DNA from: an uncultured SAR86 cluster bacterium
GTDB lineage: Bacteria; Pseudomonadota; Gammaproteobacteria; Magnimaribacterales; Magnimaribacteraceae
Length of the DNA: 64,000 nucleotides
Direction: 5' to 3'
Assembly (NCBI GenBank): GCA_902606175.1
Contig: CACLEZ010000008.1
Location: forward strand, 1 to 64,000
The notes beneath the pieces are model-generated. The model saw only the letters and a program-made list of their open reading frames with translations, was not told the DNA's origin and ran no database searches. Position numbers and translations under genes: made by a program. Shown one piece after another: positions 61,860 to 64,000 of this stretch (its first letter is position 1; each line of letters opens with the position of its first letter).

Positions 61860-64000
61860 ATGGAATCAATTGGAGCCTTATCAAAGAAACTGTCGGACTA
61901 TTTAGATCCAAAAAAAGTCAGGCAAGTTAATAGAGCATATAACTTTGCTTGTGAAGCTCATTCAGGTCAGTTTAGATCTAGTGGAGACCCATATGTTACG
62001 CATCCAATAGCTGTTGCTTCTATATTGAGTTCTTTCAGGATGGATGAAGATAGTCTGTCTGCTGCTATGCTTCATGATGTTATTGAAGATACAGGTATCC
62101 CGAAAGCCATTATAGAAAAAAAATTTAATAGAGATGTTGCAAACCTAGTAGATGGAGTCAGCAAACTAGATAAACTTTCAATATCTAATAGAACTCAGGC
62201 TGAAGCAGAAAATCTCCAAAAAATGGTTCTAGCAATGTCTAAAGACATACGAGTAATCGTCGTAAAACTTGCCGATAGGCTTCACAATATGAGAACTTTG
62301 ATGTATCTCAACAGAGAGAAGCAAATAAAGATAGCAAAAGAAACACTAGAAATTTATGCCCCAATTGCCCATAGGATTGGCATGAATAATTTGTATCGTG
62401 AACTTGAAGACTTGGCATTCAGGGTTATTTATCCAAAGCGTTACGAAAGGCTCACTGCCGCCGTTAAAAAGAATAGAGGCGGTCAAAAAAGAATACTAAA
62501 TAAAATACAAAAAGAACTCAGTAAGAGGCTTCTAGATCAAGGCATCCCTGCTTTAGTTGAAGGAAGAGAAAAACACACTTACAGTATTTACAGAAAAATG
62601 AAAGAAAGGCACAGATCCTTTGAAGAGATTATGGATGTATATGCCATAAAAATTATTGTCGATACCCCAGAAAACTGTTATCGCACTATTGGTCATATTC
62701 ATAACTTATACAAACCTGTGGAAGGTCGTTTTAAAGACTACATCGCTATTCCCAAATCGAATGGATATCAGTCCCTTCACACGGGTGTAGTCGGATTGAA
62801 AGGATTTCCCGTGGAAGTTCAAATAAAAACACAAGAAATGAATGATATGGCAGAAAATGGGATAGCTTCTCACTGGCTATATAAATCAGGTGATAAGTCA
62901 GACTTTAATCCTCAGATAAGAGCAAGAAGATGGGTAGCTGGTCTTCTTGAGATGAGAGAGAATTATGATTCTACCGAAGAATTTATTGATTCAATAAAAA
63001 CAGATATATTTCCTGACGAAATATATGTGTTTACTCCACAAGGTAAAATTATTGAAATGTCAGGCGGCTCAACTGCTATAGATTTTGCATATGCAGTCCA
63101 TACAGACATTGGCCATCATTGTAGGGCATGCAGAATAAATAAAAGACTCGCCCCTCTAAGTGTCCCTCTAGAAAGTGGCCAAACAATTGAAATTCTTACT
63201 GAGAAGGTTCCTCAAACTTCTCCTGCCTGGTTAAATTTTGCAGTAACCCCAAGAGCCAGAAATGGTATTCGTCACTATCTAAGCAACTTAAAGACCTCCG
63301 AAGCAAGAAAGTTTGGTAAGAAGCTACTTGATCAATCTTTGACGAATATGGGTATTAAGTTACGAGAAATAGAAAAGAATGAACTGCGTAAAGTATTAAA
63401 AAATATTGGAGTAAGAAGTCTTAACAAACTATTAGAAGAAATAGGATTAGGTCAGAGAGTAGGCAATATCGTGGCTCAACAAATTACAGGGTTCTTAAAA
63501 GATGATGATATTGAGCACAAGGAGGTTGTGCCTCTTGAGATAACTGGATCGGAGGGTCTGATTGTAAATTATGCGATCTGCTGTAAACCTATCCCTGGGG
63601 ATTCAGTTATAGGTCATTTCACTGCTGAAAGAGGTCTCGTCATACACCAAGAGAGGTGTAAAAATATCCTTTCTGTTAGAGAAGACCCACAACAGTGCTT
63701 CCCTGTAAATTGGGGTAAACCCTCTGGAAGGTCCTTCTTAGTTCAAATAAAGGTAATCGCAAGAGATGAACCAGGCCTCCTTGCAAATTTAGCTGCTGTA
63801 ATTACAGGCCTTGAAACCAATATAGCTTCTATTCAAACAATGGATACAAATACTGAGATGCATGAATTTATTCTTGATCTTGAAGTGTCAGATAGAACAC
63901 ATCTCTCCAAGATATTAAGAAAAATAAGAACAGTAACCAATGTCGTTTCTGTAACCAGAATACATGATTGGGAGATGAGGCAAGCAGCAGCGTTGCACTA
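61860..64000 (+). CDS. spoT: Bifunctional (p)ppGpp synthetase/hydrolase SpoT (reaches window end)
   Basis: Not in the ORF track because no stop is reached; I read the frame from ATG at 61860 for 713 codons to a final TA, which may be the first two bases of the stop. Domains: HD hydrolase (residues about 45-190) with intact LHDVIEDT near residue 71; synthetase with GRFKDYIAIPKSNGYQSLHT, whose RFKD motif (near 290) marks bifunctional enzymes rather than RelA (ExDD); TGS (IYVFTPQGKIIEMSGG, about 390-450); and C-terminal ACT (DEPGLLANLAAVITGLETNI). It makes and destroys the stringent-response alarmone. A hairpin precedes it. Confidence 0.97.
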   Translation, partial: MESIGALSKKLSDYLDPKKVRQVNRAYNFACEAHSGQFRSSGDPYVTHPIAVASILSSFRMDEDSLSAAMLHDVIEDTGIPKAIIEKKFNRDVANLVDGVSKLDKLSISNRTQAEAENLQKMVLAMSKDIRVIVVKLADRLHNMRTLMYLNREKQIKIAKETLEIYAPIAHRIGMNNLYRELEDLAFRVIYPKRYERLTAAVKKNRGGQKRILNKIQKELSKRLLDQGIPALVEGREKHTYSIYRKMKERHRSFEEIMDVYAIKIIVDTPENCYRTIGHIHNLYKPVEGRFKDYIAIPKSNGYQSLHTGVVGLKGFPVEVQIKTQEMNDMAENGIASHWLYKSGDKSDFNPQIRARRWVAGLLEMRENYDSTEEFIDSIKTDIFPDEIYVFTPQGKIIEMSGGSTAIDFAYAVHTDIGHHCRACRINKRLAPLSVPLESGQTIEILTEKVPQTSPAWLNFAVTPRARNGIRHYLSNLKTSEARKFGKKLLDQSLTNMGIKLREIEKNELRKVLKNIGVRSLNKLLEEIGLGQRVGNIVAQQITGFLKDDDIEHKEVVPLEITGSEGLIVNYAICCKPIPGDSVIGHFTAERGLVIHQERCKNILSVREDPQQCFPVNWGKPSGRSFLVQIKVIARDEPGLLANLAAVITGLETNIASIQTMDTNTEMHEFILDLEVSDRTHLSKILRKIRTVTNVVSVTRIHDWEMRQAAALH

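Overview
This AT-rich, gene-dense window is chromosomal DNA of a marine-type gammaproteobacterium with a streamlined genome. SAR86 or a close relative is my best guess. The evidence is the gammaproteobacterial gene orders (fis-purH-purD, lptD-surA-pdxA-rsmA-apaH, gmk-rpoZ-spoT, folK-folB-tsaD beside rpsU), the very short or overlapping gene junctions, and many acyl-CoA dehydrogenases, MaoC-type hydratases and hydrolases. I see no insertion sequence, prophage, integrase or CRISPR array. No gene-free stretch exceeds about 300 bases; the longest is about 200 bases, at 3607-3807, and it holds a riboswitch.

Layout. 1-911 is the 3' end of katG. 943-3690 (minus) is a thiamine uptake unit: a TPP riboswitch, a TonB-dependent receptor and a PnuC-family transporter. 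3808-14647 holds two orphan small genes and then lipid- and amide-directed enzymes: an ACAD11-like dehydrogenase, an amidase, an SDR, a hotdog thioesterase, a paired acyl-CoA dehydrogenase, a serine hydrolase, a glycine-zipper lipoprotein and a penicillin-acylase-type lipoprotein. 14669-28801 is a mixed accessory region: PsiE, a TPR protein, a divergent photolyase with DUF3429, a kinase/phosphatase pair, a cytosolic GH5-like glycosidase, an HNH nuclease, YeiH, a COG0523 GTPase with DUF1826, DUF411 and a GST-like protein. tRNA-Lys(CUU) lies within it.

28803-45283 is mostly housekeeping. A minus-strand run rsmE-gshB-ruvX-dnaG-rpoD ends directly against a tRNA with a CAU anticodon, probably Ile2. 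fis-purH-purD-coq7 and an RRM protein follow on the plus strand. Then a minus-strand operon amgK-murU-rpe-trpE-trpG-trpD-trpC joins cell-wall recycling to the first steps of tryptophan synthesis. 45371-53315 is lptD-surA-pdxA-rsmA-apaH-cca-SDR. An LvaA-like kinase, two MaoC proteins and an MFS transporter lie between the SDR gene and folK. 56992-64000 carries folK-folB-tsaD (minus), rpsU-yqeY (plus), pyrE-ribE (minus) and gmk-rpoZ-spoT (plus). spoT is absent from the ORF track because it runs to the window edge.

The window is mostly ordinary chromosome. The most interesting points are the TPP-controlled outer-membrane thiamine uptake unit, the split macromolecular-synthesis operon with rpoD abutting a tRNA, the separated kinase and dehydrogenase halves of an ACAD10/11-type hydroxyacyl-CoA route, an acyl-CoA dehydrogenase pair in which one subunit lacks both usual catalytic glutamates, a photolyase with altered active-site motifs, and a hairpin occupying the spoT ribosome-binding region. 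I did not find a convincing entirely new system.
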